Assembly (NCBI GenBank): GCA_016719405.1 | Contig: JADJZE010000001.1 | Location: 310,001-374,000, forward strand | DNA from: Candidatus Aalborgicola lynettensis | Lineage (GTDB): Bacteria; Pseudomonadota; Gammaproteobacteria; Burkholderiales; Burkholderiaceae_C | Direction of reading: 5' to 3' | DNA length: 64,000 bases | In this document: positions 16,543 through 25,380 of the stretch, one piece after another | How positions within the stretch are numbered: position 1 is the stretch's first letter | How the letters are laid out: each line of letters begins with the position of its first letter | Program-made: the position numbers and the translations under genes | Notes under the pieces: model-generated | Databases searched by the model: none | Told to the model about the DNA's origin: nothing | What the model saw: the letters and a program-made list of their open reading frames with translations, nothing else

Positions 16543-17262
16543 GTGGCAGGACACAGTAAATGGGCCAATATTCAGCACCGCAAAGGTCGCCAGGACGAAA
16601 AGCGGGGCAAGATTTGGACGCGCATCATCCGCGAGATCACGGTGGCGGCCCGTGCCGGTGGCGGAGATTTGGGCATCAACCCACGCCTGCGCCTGGCGGT
16701 GGAAAAGGCCAAGGCCGCCAATATGCCGGCTGACCGCATCAAGTACAACATCGACAAGGCCACCGGCAACCAGGAAGGTGTGCACTACGAGGAAATCCGT
16801 TACGAAGGCTATGGCATCGGTGGCGCCGCGATTGTGGTGGACACCATGACCGACAACAAAGTGCGCACCGTGGCCGAAGTGCGCCACGCCTTCAGCAAAA
16901 ACGGCGGCAACATGGGCACCGAAGGCTCGGTGGTGTTCCAGTTCAAGCACTGTGGCCAGCTCATTTATGCGCCCGGCACCAGTGAAGACAAGGTGATGGA
17001 GGTGGCGCTGGAGGCCGGTGCCGAGGATGTCATCACCGACGACGATGGCGCCATTGAGGTGCTGACCAGCTTTGCCGATTTTGAAACCGTCAAAGCCGCG
17101 CTGGAAGCTGCAGGCCTGCACGCCGAAGTGGCGGGCGTGACCATGCGGGCCGAAAACACGATTGAACTCTCGGGTGACGACGCCGCGCGCATGCAAAAAC
17201 TGCTCGACGTTCTGGAAGACCTGGACGATACACAAGAGATTTACCACAACGCCGCACTGTGA
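16543..17262 (+). CDS. yebC: YebC/PmpR family regulatory or translation-associated protein
   Basis: A 239-residue protein beginning MAGHSKWANIQHRKGRQD, the hallmark of YebC/TACO1 proteins, and of full length. Family members have been described as transcription regulators and more recently as helpers of translation through difficult codon runs. The start is GTG at 16543 with GAAGGG 6 bases before it. It is divergent from the HerA-like gene with only 58 bases between, and lies upstream of purD in the order usual for Comamonadaceae. Confidence 0.96.
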   Translation: MAGHSKWANIQHRKGRQDEKRGKIWTRIIREITVAARAGGGDLGINPRLRLAVEKAKAANMPADRIKYNIDKATGNQEGVHYEEIRYEGYGIGGAAIVVDTMTDNKVRTVAEVRHAFSKNGGNMGTEGSVVFQFKHCGQLIYAPGTSEDKVMEVALEAGAEDVITDDDGAIEVLTSFADFETVKAALEAAGLHAEVAGVTMRAENTIELSGDDAARMQKLLDVLEDLDDTQEIYHNAAL

Positions 17263-17337
17263 TCGGGTGCGCAGGCATATGAATTGGGCTGTGCGGGGCC
17301 GTGTGCTACCGTGTGAAGCAGAACTTTGGAACCCTTT

Positions 17338-18636
17338 ATGAACATTCTCGTTATTGGCGGCGGTGGCCGCGAACATGCACTGGCCTGGAAACTGGCGCAG
17401 TCACCCAAAGTGCAGATGGTGTTTGTTGCCCCGGGCAACGGCGGTACGGCGCGCGATAGTCGCCTGAAAAGCCTGCCCATCACCGATATCCATGCCTTGC
17501 GCGCCTGGGCGCAGGAAAACAAGATCGGTCTGACCGTGGTCGGCCCCGAAGGCCCGCTGGCCGCTGGGGTGGTGGATGAATTTCGCGCCCACGGCCTGCG
17601 CATATTCGGCCCCACCAAGGCGGCCGCGCAGCTGGAAAGTTCCAAGGCCTTCTCCAAGGCCTTCATGCGCCGCCACGGTATCCCTACGGCGGAGTACGCC
17701 ACGTTTTCCGACCCCGTAACGGCCCATACCTATGTGAACCAGATGGGTGCGCCCATCGTAGTCAAGGCCGACGGTCTGGCCGCGGGCAAGGGCGTGGTGG
17801 TGGCCATGACGCTGGACGAAGCGCATGCTGCCATCGACTTTATGCTGGTCGACAACACCCTGGGTGTGGCCCACAACGAGGGTGACGGTGGGGTGGCGGT
17901 GCCGCGTGTCGTGATCGAAGAGTTTCTGGAAGGCGAAGAAGCCAGCTTCATGGTGGTCTGCGACGGCAAGGACGTCGTCACCCTGGCCACCAGCCAGGAC
18001 CACAAGCGCTTGCTGGATGACGACCAGGGCCCCAATACGGGTGGTATGGGCGCCTATTCACCCGCGCCGGTGGTCACACCCCAGGTGCATGCCCGCGCCA
18101 TGCGTGAAGTGATTTTGCCCACCCTCAAAGGCATGGAGCAAGACGGCATTCCGTACACCGGTTTCCTCTACGCCGGTCTCATGATCGACGCCAAAGGCCA
18201 GGTCAAAACGCTGGAGTTCAATTGCCGCATGGGTGACCCCGAGACCCAGCCCATTTTGATGCGCCTGAAGAGCGATCTGGTCGATGTGTTGTGGGCTGCT
18301 GCCGAGCCCGGTGGGCTGGCCCAGGTGGAGTTGGACTGGGACCGCCGCACCGCGCTGGGCGTGGTGCTGGCCGCTGCCGGTTATCCGCTGGACCCGCGCA
18401 AAGGCGATGTGGTGCAGGGCTTGCCCGCCGACGGTGACGACATGATGGTGTTCCATGCCGGTACCGCCGTGCGTGACGGTGCCGTGGTGACCTCCGGTGG
18501 GCGGGTGTTGTGTGTCACGGCATTGGCCGAGAATGCCCGCGCGGCGCGCCAGGTGGCCTACGACGCCATTGCCGGTATTCAATTTGACGGCATGCAGTAC
18601 CGCAAAGACATCGGCCACCGCGCCGTGCGCACCTGA
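17338..18636 (+). CDS. purD: Phosphoribosylamine-glycine ligase (GARS)
   Basis: A 432-residue ATP-grasp enzyme, the second step of purine synthesis, joining phosphoribosylamine and glycine. MNILVIGGGGREHALAWK at the start, GPEGPLAAGVVDEF, the ATP-grasp stretch VVKADGLAAGKGV and LEFNCRMGDPETQ are all typical. The ATG at 17338 was chosen over the TTG at 17326 because it gives the normal N terminus. hemF starts 2 bases after its stop, so the two are probably cotranscribed. Confidence 0.97.
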   Translation: MNILVIGGGGREHALAWKLAQSPKVQMVFVAPGNGGTARDSRLKSLPITDIHALRAWAQENKIGLTVVGPEGPLAAGVVDEFRAHGLRIFGPTKAAAQLESSKAFSKAFMRRHGIPTAEYATFSDPVTAHTYVNQMGAPIVVKADGLAAGKGVVVAMTLDEAHAAIDFMLVDNTLGVAHNEGDGGVAVPRVVIEEFLEGEEASFMVVCDGKDVVTLATSQDHKRLLDDDQGPNTGGMGAYSPAPVVTPQVHARAMREVILPTLKGMEQDGIPYTGFLYAGLMIDAKGQVKTLEFNCRMGDPETQPILMRLKSDLVDVLWAAAEPGGLAQVELDWDRRTALGVVLAAAGYPLDPRKGDVVQGLPADGDDMMVFHAGTAVRDGAVVTSGGRVLCVTALAENARAARQVAYDAIAGIQFDGMQYRKDIGHRAVRT

Positions 18637-18638
18637 TC

Positions 18639-19568
18639 GTGGCGCAGGGCATGGGTACATCTCCGGTGGGCACGGTACGCGCTTACCTGCAAGGGCTGCA
18701 GCAGCGCATCGTGGCCGCAGCGACGGAGCTGGACGGCAAAGCATTTGTGTCGGACGCCTGGACCAAGGCGCCGGGTGAAACCTTGCAAGGCGATGGCATC
18801 ACCCGCATCGTGGAAGACTCGGTGGTGTGGGAGCGCGCGGGCTGTGGCTTCTCGCACGTGCGCGGGCCATCCTTGCCGCCCTCGGCCACCCAGCATCGCC
18901 CCGAGCTGGCCGGGGCACCGTTTGAGGCCATGGGCGTTTCGCTGGTGTTCCACCCGCGCAATCCCTATGTTCCGACTGTGCACATGAATGTGCGCATGAT
19001 TTCCGCCGGTCACCCGGGCCAGGAGCCGGTGTGCTGGTTTGGTGGCGGTATGGACCTGACGCCGTATTACGGCTTTGAAGAGGATGCACGACATTTCCAC
19101 AGCGTATGCCGCGAGGCGGTGCAGCCCTTTGGTGACGACAAATACCCGCGCTTCAAGCAGTGGTGCGATTCCTATTTTTTCCTCAAGCACCGCAACGAGC
19201 AGCGCGGCGTGGGCGGCATTTTCTTTGACGACTTTTCCGACGGCGGGTTTGAAAATGGTTATGCCCTGATCCGCAGCGTCGGGGATGCTTTTCTTGATGC
19301 CTACCTGCCCGTTCTGGAGCGTCGCAAAGACATGGCGTATGGCAGCCGCGAACGCGCATTCCAGCTCTATCGCCGTGGGCGTTATGTAGAGTTCAATCTG
19401 GTGTGGGACCGTGGCACACACTTCGGCCTGCAGTCGGGTGGGCGCACGGAGTCCATCCTGTTGTCCATGCCTCCTTTGGCCAGTTGGTCGTACCAGGCCA
19501 CGCCCGTGGAGGGCTCGCCCGAGGCGGCTCTGTACACGCAGTTTCTGGTACCGCGGGATTGGATTTAA
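18639..19568 (+). CDS. hemF: Oxygen-dependent coproporphyrinogen III oxidase
   Basis: A 309-residue enzyme that decarboxylates coproporphyrinogen III to protoporphyrinogen IX using O2, in heme synthesis. GCGFSHVRG, HMNVRMI, CWFGGGMDLTPYYGFEEDA and the C-terminal GGRTESILLSMPP are signatures of HemF. The start used is GTG at 18639; an in-frame ATG at 18651 is an alternative. The stop TAA overlaps the nadD start by one base (TAATG), so translation is probably coupled. The heme-using reductase operon lies only 6 kb away but on the other strand. Confidence 0.96.
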   Translation: MAQGMGTSPVGTVRAYLQGLQQRIVAAATELDGKAFVSDAWTKAPGETLQGDGITRIVEDSVVWERAGCGFSHVRGPSLPPSATQHRPELAGAPFEAMGVSLVFHPRNPYVPTVHMNVRMISAGHPGQEPVCWFGGGMDLTPYYGFEEDARHFHSVCREAVQPFGDDKYPRFKQWCDSYFFLKHRNEQRGVGGIFFDDFSDGGFENGYALIRSVGDAFLDAYLPVLERRKDMAYGSRERAFQLYRRGRYVEFNLVWDRGTHFGLQSGGRTESILLSMPPLASWSYQATPVEGSPEAALYTQFLVPRDWI

Positions 19569-20176
19569 TGGAGCCTGTGGTTTTGCGTGTGGGGGTATTT
19601 GGCGGAGCGTTTGATCCACCCCACCGGGGCCACGTGGCCTTGGCCCAGACTGCGCTGCAACAGTTGCAACTCGATGTGCTGCATGCCATTCCCACCGGGC
19701 AGGCTTGGCACAAATCGCGCGATCTGACGGCGGGTGAACACCGCCTGGCCATGACCCGGCTGGCCTTTGAAGGGATAGACCGGGTGCAGGTGGATGCGCG
19801 CGAGATCGCGCGCAGCGGGCCCAGCTATACCGTCGATACCCTGACCGAACTACAGGCCGCATACCCACAGGCCCAGTTGTATTTGCTGGTCGGTGAAGAC
19901 CAGGCCCAGGCCTTGCCCACTTGGCACCGTTGGCAGGCGCTGGTGCGACTTGCTATAATTTGTGTAGCTGCCCGCGCTGATCACACGGGCGCAACAGGCC
20001 AATTTGATGCCTTAAAGTCGTTGTTGCCTGATCTGCGCATCCTGAAAATGCCGCCGCTGGCCATCAGCGCAACCGATATCCGCCGCCGATTGGCGCACCA
20101 CGAAAACGTTATCCCACTGGTTTTTGAACCGGTTGCGCGTTATATTGACCACCATCACCTTTACCAAGCTTCCTGA
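19568..20176 (+). CDS. nadD: Nicotinate-nucleotide adenylyltransferase
   Basis: A 202-residue enzyme that adenylates nicotinate mononucleotide in NAD synthesis. GVFGGAFDPPHRGHVAL near residue 9 is the nucleotidyltransferase site with the HxGH motif, and ISATDIRRRL near the C terminus is the matching ISxTxIR motif. The stretch around residues 127-149 (AIICVAARADHTGATGQFD) is encoded by a copy of the dispersed repeat and is probably a surface loop insertion. It overlaps hemF and rsfS by one base each. Confidence 0.95.
   Translation: MEPVVLRVGVFGGAFDPPHRGHVALAQTALQQLQLDVLHAIPTGQAWHKSRDLTAGEHRLAMTRLAFEGIDRVQVDAREIARSGPSYTVDTLTELQAAYPQAQLYLLVGEDQAQALPTWHRWQALVRLAIICVAARADHTGATGQFDALKSLLPDLRILKMPPLAISATDIRRRLAHHENVIPLVFEPVARYIDHHHLYQAS
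19949..20015 (+). repeat. TGCTAT-type repeat inside nadD
   Basis: The copy runs from CTTGCTATAATTTGTGTAGC through GCGC and an ACACGGGCGC stem half to GCCAATTTGATGCCTTAAA. The 3' part matches the end of the copy at 48614 (GGCCAATTTGGCTTAAAA). Here the reading frame passes through the TTAA without meeting the stop, unlike in ygiQ. Confidence 0.6.
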
Positions 20177-20994
20177 TGACCACCTCCACTGTTGCCAAAA
20201 AAGACATTTCCAAATTGCAACGGGCCATTGTTGATGGCCTGGAAGACGTAAAAGCCCAGGACATCCAGGTGTTTGATACCGAACATTTGTCGGCGCTGTT
20301 CGAGCGCGTGGTGGTCGCCTCCGGCACCTCCAACCGGCAAACCAAGAGCCTGGCTGCCAGTGTGTGCGATGCGGTGCGCGAAGCCGGTTTTTCCAAGCCC
20401 CGCGTCGAAGGCGAAGGCAATGGCGAATGGATTATTGTGGACTGCGGCCAGGCCGTGGTGCACATCATGCAACCCACGTTCCGCCAGTACTACAACCTGG
20501 AAGAGCTGTGGGGCGAAAAGCCCGTGCGTCTGAAGTTGGGTGCCGCCAAGCCCGCCGTGGCGGAGTCTGCCAAACCCACCGCCAAGGAAGCACCTGCGGG
20601 CGCCACCAGCCTGAGGCGCTCCAATGCCGCCAAGAAGGGTGTTGCCGAGGCCTTCCCGTCCAAGGCGCAATTGAAGAAAGATGCTGCCAAAGCCGCTGCA
20701 AAACCTGCGGCAAAAACGGCTGCTGCAAAGGCACCGGCGCGCAAGTCGGCATTGCCCAAACCGGCTGCACCCGCGCCTGCGGTAAAAGCCGCTGCACCCA
20801 CCAAAAAACCGGCGGCCACCAAAAAAGTGGTGACCAAGACGGTTGGCGCCCAGAAAGCTGCACCGACCAAAAAGGCAGCTTCTACCTCCTTGGTTTCGGC
20901 CGTTAAAACCCTGGTCAAAAAAGTGGTGGTGGGGGCCGCCAACAAATCCATAGCCAAGGTCGCCGCCAAGAAGACGCCTGCACGCAAATCCTGA
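20176..20994 (+). CDS. rsfS: Ribosomal silencing factor RsfS with long Lys/Ala/Pro-rich tail
   Basis: Residues 1-120 are a normal RsfS (Iojap/YbeB) domain, with VVASGTSNRQTKSLA, GEWIIVDCG and YYNLEELWG. RsfS binds ribosomal protein L14 and blocks subunit joining when nutrients are scarce. Residues 121-272 are an added tail made almost only of Ala, Lys, Pro, Thr and Val, with repeated AAKKP/AAKPAAK-like units, resembling histone H1-like bacterial proteins. Total length is more than twice the usual 105-130 residues. The tail is probably disordered and could bind RNA or DNA. Its ATG overlaps the nadD stop by one base. Confidence 0.93.
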   Translation: MTTSTVAKKDISKLQRAIVDGLEDVKAQDIQVFDTEHLSALFERVVVASGTSNRQTKSLAASVCDAVREAGFSKPRVEGEGNGEWIIVDCGQAVVHIMQPTFRQYYNLEELWGEKPVRLKLGAAKPAVAESAKPTAKEAPAGATSLRRSNAAKKGVAEAFPSKAQLKKDAAKAAAKPAAKTAAAKAPARKSALPKPAAPAPAVKAAAPTKKPAATKKVVTKTVGAQKAAPTKKAASTSLVSAVKTLVKKVVVGAANKSIAKVAAKKTPARKS

Positions 20995-21012
20995 TTGAAC
21001 CAAGGTTGAGCC

Positions 21013-21480
21013 GTGCGCTTGATAGTGGTTGCGGTGGGTCTGCGCGTGCCCGATTGGGCGCAGACCGCCTGGGATGACTATGCCAAACGGTTTCCGCACG
21101 AATTGCGTGTGGAGCTCAAGGCCGTCAAGACCGAGCCACGTGGCTCCAAAACCCTGGAGACGCTGTATGCCGCCGAGCGTGCGCGCATTGAGGCTGCCAT
21201 CCCCAAAGGGGCCCGCGTTGTGGTGCTCGATGAGCGCGGTACCGCACTGAACACCCTGGCATTGGCGGCGCGCCTGAAAGACTGGCAATTGGGTGGTGGC
21301 GACGTGGCGTTGGTGATTGGTGGCCCGGACGGTATTGACCCCGCCTTTCGCCAATTGGCCCACGAACGCGTGCGCCTGTCGGACCTGACCTTGCCCCACG
21401 CCTTTGCCCGCGTGCTGTTGATTGAGCAGCTGTACCGGGCCTGGTCTGTTAATGCCAATCACCCTTACCACCGTGAATAG
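21013..21480 (+). CDS. rlmH: 23S rRNA (pseudouridine-1915-N3)-methyltransferase
   Basis: A 155-residue SPOUT methyltransferase that modifies helix 69 of 23S rRNA. VVLDERGTALNTLALAARL, the SAM-binding VALVIGGPDGID and LPHAFARVLLIEQLYRAWSV are family signatures, and the C terminus NHPYHRE is the usual HPYHR ending. The start is GTG at 21013. It follows rsfS by 18 bases, the common pairing. Confidence 0.97.
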   Translation: MRLIVVAVGLRVPDWAQTAWDDYAKRFPHELRVELKAVKTEPRGSKTLETLYAAERARIEAAIPKGARVVVLDERGTALNTLALAARLKDWQLGGGDVALVIGGPDGIDPAFRQLAHERVRLSDLTLPHAFARVLLIEQLYRAWSVNANHPYHRE

Positions 21481-21491
21481 TTCTTTTTGAT

Positions 21492-22109
21492 ATGCCCTTA
21501 ACGATTGCCACCGATTTCATATACCTGGCTTCGCAAAGCCCGCGGCGCAGCCAGTTGTTGGACCAACTCGGTGTGCGCCACGAATTGCTGCTACCCGATG
21601 CCGACGAAGACGCGGAGGGGCTGGAAAAAGTCTGGCCCAACGAGGCGCCCAAGAACTATGTGCGCCGCGTCACCGGCCTGAAGCTGGCGGCAGCACAACA
21701 GCGCCTGGAACGACGCCAGCTGCCGCCGGCTTTGATTTTGTGCGCTGACACCACCGTGGCGCTAGGCATGACGATATTTGGCAAGCCTGAGTCGGCGGAC
21801 GATGCCAAACGCATATTGCGCTCCCTGTCCAATCGCCCGCACCGGGTGACGACGGCGATTGCACTCGGTCTGGGTGACCGCCAGACCAGTGCGTGCAGTG
21901 AATCGTGGGTTACGTTTGCCGATATGGGGGAGCAGGATATTGATGCCTACGTGGCCACCGGCGAGCCCATGGGCAAGGCCGGTGCCTACGCGGTGCAGGG
22001 CCGGGCTGCCGCCCATATTGCGCAGATTAGCGGCAGTTATTCGGGCATCATGGGGCTGCCTTTGTACGAGACCGCCCAGGCTTTGCGCACGCTGGGATTT
22101 TCTTTTTAG
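21492..22109 (+). CDS. Maf-like nucleotide pyrophosphatase
   Basis: A 205-residue Maf-family house-cleaning enzyme that hydrolyses non-standard or excess nucleoside triphosphates. YLASQSPRRSQLLDQLG near the start, ILCADTTVALG (catalytic Asp), FGKPESADDA and KAGAYAVQGRAA are typical, and the sequence fits the dTTP/UTP-type branch. It starts 11 bases after rlmH. rng would normally follow, but a foreign-looking gene intervenes. Confidence 0.94.
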   Translation: MPLTIATDFIYLASQSPRRSQLLDQLGVRHELLLPDADEDAEGLEKVWPNEAPKNYVRRVTGLKLAAAQQRLERRQLPPALILCADTTVALGMTIFGKPESADDAKRILRSLSNRPHRVTTAIALGLGDRQTSACSESWVTFADMGEQDIDAYVATGEPMGKAGAYAVQGRAAAHIAQISGSYSGIMGLPLYETAQALRTLGFSF

Positions 22110-22171
22110 CAAGGTGGTTTTCAACGCCGCTTAGACCATTTGATTGCAGACAACTTGGGCTATTCATCGCC

Positions 22172-22197
22172 GACGGAAACCGGTGGTGGTTTCCGTC
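22172..22197. other. Perfect 10-bp hairpin downstream of maf
   Basis: GACGGAAACC, a 6-base loop and GGTTTCCGTC form a perfect stem. No T-run follows on either strand, so it is not a classic intrinsic terminator. It lies between maf and the convergent GDPD gene, near the edge of the probable insertion. The rest of 22110-22289 shows nothing recognisable. Confidence 0.5.
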
Positions 22198-22289
22198 ACT
22201 GCGCCAGCAAACTGATTGGCGGGCGTCCTGATTCAGCGCAATACACCCGCTGCTATCGTGACGCCTTGTTTAAACCGCTTGGGTGTTGA

Positions 22290-23558
22290 TTACAAGCCCA
22301 TGCAATTCGCATAATATGTGACTGTTGCTGGCCAATCTGAAAAAATACCTTTGACCCCCGCTTCCTTGTTGAGCGCATCGATCAGGATATAGTTATCCCC
22401 GTCAGTTTTCATGGCTGCGGCCACTGACTGGTAATACCAACCGGAAGCGTTAAGTGGCAAGCTGCGTTCAACGGTCCAAGCAATCATGTTTAAGCCTGCT
22501 GCTTTGGCATCTTTCGTATATTGAGAAGCGATCATTTTTTGATTCGCGTCCAGCGTTAAGATTTTCGGCAACGCAGGGCCGACATATTTAACTCCTTTAT
22601 TCGCGATATCGACAAAATTTTCCCCTGATAATAATTTCCCGATATTCGCAGCGTTGCCATCATAGTCATCTAGGTATACTGCTTGTTTCCCAAACTCAGG
22701 AAATGTCTTAATCCAATAATAGATATCTGCTGGCAAAAATGACTGCGCATACACTTGTGCTGCTGGTACGCCTGCATCAATATATTCTTGAAGCATTTTG
22801 TTGGCGTAATCTTCTTGGGTGTATGTTTTGCCGTTAAACGTGTAAGGCATTGTTACCGTTGGGGTTTTCAATTCCGGTGTGAACTTTCGTCCTGCAGCTT
22901 TGATTAAGGCAATACTTTCCTTGTGTGTCATAAGCGTGCCAGATGATGCGTAGACATCTGTGCGTTGTGTATTGGTGCTTTTTAGATAATCGTTAGCCGT
23001 TAATGCCGCCGGGTTTTTGTCATCCATTTTGGCGCGAAGTGTTTTGAACTCGGCCAGGGTGATATCTGATGTTCTGCATTCAGCCGATGCGGGTGTGACA
23101 ACTGTTCCTTGCGCGTCCAGCGTTGCTGGGGTAAACGGTTTTGTACATTTACTCGCTAAAGGTGTCGTCAAAATATCTGTGGTTGTATGCAAATCGTTTT
23201 GCGCATGACGACAAACGAGTTCCATATCTTTCGTGAATACAACGTCACATTCAACAATTCCGGCGCCTTGGCGGATAGCGGCTTCGTACGACTCTTTGGA
23301 ATGCTCTGGAAACTGCATCGCTGCGCCACGATGACCAATTGAAAAGTCGCTCACTTTCATCACTTTGGTTTGGCATGCTTGCAATTTACTTTTAAGCTCG
23401 CCATCGGCCATTTTGCTGAGCAAATAGGCGGGCCGATCACCAACCTGAGCGTTATTGGCCACTTCAATTTCAGTTACGGTATTACTACCACCGCCGCAGC
23501 CGGCAAGTGCCAGTGTTAATAATGAAGTGGAAAGTAATGCTTTTGTAATCTTTGCCAT
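22290..23558 (-). CDS. Glycerophosphodiester phosphodiesterase-family lipoprotein
   Basis: A 422-residue protein with a lipoprotein signal peptide (lipobox LALAGC, Cys21) followed by GGGSN. SIGHRGAAMQFPEHSKESYEAA and VECDVVFTKD are the GDPD catalytic and Ca/Mg-binding motifs, with VCRHAQNDL close by. Such enzymes split glycerophosphodiesters into glycerol-3-phosphate and an alcohol; here it would act in the periplasm or at the outer membrane. Its base composition is clearly AT-richer than its neighbours, and it separates maf from rng, which are normally adjacent, so recent acquisition is likely. An AGAGG ribosome-binding site lies 7 bases before the ATG. Confidence 0.9.
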   Translation of the reverse strand: MAKITKALLSTSLLTLALAGCGGGSNTVTEIEVANNAQVGDRPAYLLSKMADGELKSKLQACQTKVMKVSDFSIGHRGAAMQFPEHSKESYEAAIRQGAGIVECDVVFTKDMELVCRHAQNDLHTTTDILTTPLASKCTKPFTPATLDAQGTVVTPASAECRTSDITLAEFKTLRAKMDDKNPAALTANDYLKSTNTQRTDVYASSGTLMTHKESIALIKAAGRKFTPELKTPTVTMPYTFNGKTYTQEDYANKMLQEYIDAGVPAAQVYAQSFLPADIYYWIKTFPEFGKQAVYLDDYDGNAANIGKLLSGENFVDIANKGVKYVGPALPKILTLDANQKMIASQYTKDAKAAGLNMIAWTVERSLPLNASGWYYQSVAAAMKTDGDNYILIDALNKEAGVKGIFSDWPATVTYYANCMGL

Positions 23559-23871
23559 CGGATACCTCTGTAAATATAGTCTGTGATTTGTTCTGAGATA
23601 ATCACTTTATCCATTGAGTGTGACATCGCGAAGACGTTGCAGTGTCAATATCATGACTGCCAAGGGCGGATAGAAATGCTTGGGTCATCAAGCGCACTTC
23701 ATTACACACAACTTCCGCTTCTTGGCAAGAAACGGCGACGGAGAACCCGGGGTGAAGACGATTTGGCTTGGACTGCAGCACGTCAGAAGCCTCTTCACAG
23801 GCATTCAGTTCATGCGTGACGCCGAGGGGACGACGCGCTATGTCTAATGAAATGCCTTTAGACTGCGGACC
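23559..23871. other. Intergenic stretch between the GDPD gene and rng
   Basis: The first 60 bases are AT-rich and probably hold the promoter of the minus-strand GDPD gene; TATATT at 23574-23579 on the minus strand is a possible -10. The remaining 240 bases show no recognisable gene, tRNA or inverted repeat. They may be a leftover of whatever carried the GDPD gene in. Confidence 0.4.
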
Positions 23872-23916
23872 ATGCAACAAGATATCCTGATCAATTGATC
23901 GCCCCAAGAAACCCGG

Positions 23917-25347
23917 GTGGCGATTATGGAGAACGGTGCGGTGCAAGAACTGCATGTCGAGCGCACCCTGGAGTGTGGCCTGGTCGGCAATGTGTACCTG
24001 GGCAAAGTGGCGCGGGTGTTGCCGGGCATGCAGTCGGCGTTTATTGACATGGGTCTGGAGCGTGCCGCCTTCTTGCACGTGGCGGACGTCTGGCACCGCC
24101 AGCCCGATGGGGAGGCGCCATTTGCGTCCAAAGGTGCTGCGTCGCTGATTCCGATTGAAAAGCAGATTTTTGAAGGCCAGTCCCTGATGGTGCAAGTCAT
24201 CAAGGAGCCCATTGGCACCAAGGGCGCCCGGTTGTCCACCCAAATCAGCATCGCAGGGCGTCTGCTGGTGTTTTTGCCGCAGGATGACCACATTGGCGTG
24301 TCGCAAAAAATCCCCTCGCACCAGCGCGACGAGCTGCGTGCGCGCCTACAAAATCTGGTCGGCCCCCAGGGTGGTGGTTTTATTTTGCGCACCAACGGCG
24401 AGGAAGCTTCGGATGCGGAGCTGGGTGATGACATTGCTTACCTGCGCAAGGCATGGGCACGCATCAAGGACGCCTCTACGCGTTTGCCGGCCCAATCGCT
24501 GTTGCACAAGGATTTGAGCCTGATGCAGCGGGTGCTGCGTGACCTGGTGGGCGAGGGCACACAAACCATACGCGTCGATTCGCGTGAGCAGTTTGAAGCG
24601 CTCAAAGCCTTTGGAGCCGAGTTCATGCCCGCGGCAGCGACCAAGTTGCAGCACTACAAGGGCGAACGCCCGATCTTCGACCTGTTTTCCATTGATGAAG
24701 AAATTGCCAAAGCGCTGGGGCGGCGGGTCGATTTGAAGTCCGGCGGTTATCTGATCGTGGATCAAACCGAGGCCTTGACTACGGTGGACGTGAACACCGG
24801 CGGCTTTGTCGGTGCACGCAATTTTGACGACACCATTTTCAAAACCAATCTGGAAGCCGCGCAGGCCATTGCACGCCAACTGCGCCTGCGCAACCTGGGG
24901 GGCATCATCATTGTGGACTTTATCGACATGGTGCGCGAAGACCACCGCGATGCCGTGTTGTCCGAGTTCAAAAAACAACTGGCACGCGACCGCGTGAAGA
25001 CCATGGCCGGTGGTTTCTCCCAACTCGGCTTGGTGGAGATGACGCGCAAACGCACCCGCGAGTCGCTGGCGCGCATGTTGTGCGAACCGTGTGCGGTGTG
25101 TGAAGGCAAAGGCATTGTCAAAACCGCCCGCACCGTCACCTACGATATTTTTCGCGAAATCCTGCGTGAGGCACGCCAGTTCAACCCGCGTGAATTTCGT
25201 GTCGTGGCATCGCCCAAAGTCATCGAGCTGTTTCTGGATGAAGAAAGCCAGCACCTGGCGGGCCTGAGCGAGTTCATTGGCAAGCCGGTGTCACTGCAGA
25301 GCGAGGCGGCGATGGGGCAGGAGCAGTATGACATTGTGTTGTTGTAA
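23917..25347 (+). CDS. rng: Ribonuclease G, with an in-frame stop in its normal N terminus
   Basis: A 476-residue product from GTG 23917; the full ancestral frame starts at ATG 23872. RNase G is an endonuclease of the RNase E/G family that trims 16S rRNA 5' ends and some mRNAs. The S1 region (GLVGNVYLGKVARVLPGMQ), the catalytic aspartates in TTVDVNTGG and IIIVDFIDM, and the Zn-link CEPCAVCEGKG are all intact. Upstream in frame, ATG 23872 reads MQQDILIN-stop-SPQETR. The TGA at 23896-23898 stands where homologues have Trp (TGG). Translation must restart at GTG 23917 or ATG 23926, losing about 15 residues, unless the stop is read through. Confidence 0.9.
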   Translation: MAIMENGAVQELHVERTLECGLVGNVYLGKVARVLPGMQSAFIDMGLERAAFLHVADVWHRQPDGEAPFASKGAASLIPIEKQIFEGQSLMVQVIKEPIGTKGARLSTQISIAGRLLVFLPQDDHIGVSQKIPSHQRDELRARLQNLVGPQGGGFILRTNGEEASDAELGDDIAYLRKAWARIKDASTRLPAQSLLHKDLSLMQRVLRDLVGEGTQTIRVDSREQFEALKAFGAEFMPAAATKLQHYKGERPIFDLFSIDEEIAKALGRRVDLKSGGYLIVDQTEALTTVDVNTGGFVGARNFDDTIFKTNLEAAQAIARQLRLRNLGGIIIVDFIDMVREDHRDAVLSEFKKQLARDRVKTMAGGFSQLGLVEMTRKRTRESLARMLCEPCAVCEGKGIVKTARTVTYDIFREILREARQFNPREFRVVASPKVIELFLDEESQHLAGLSEFIGKPVSLQSEAAMGQEQYDIVLL

Positions 25348-25380
25348 CGCGCGTGAGGGTATGGCTTCACGAGCGGCGCT

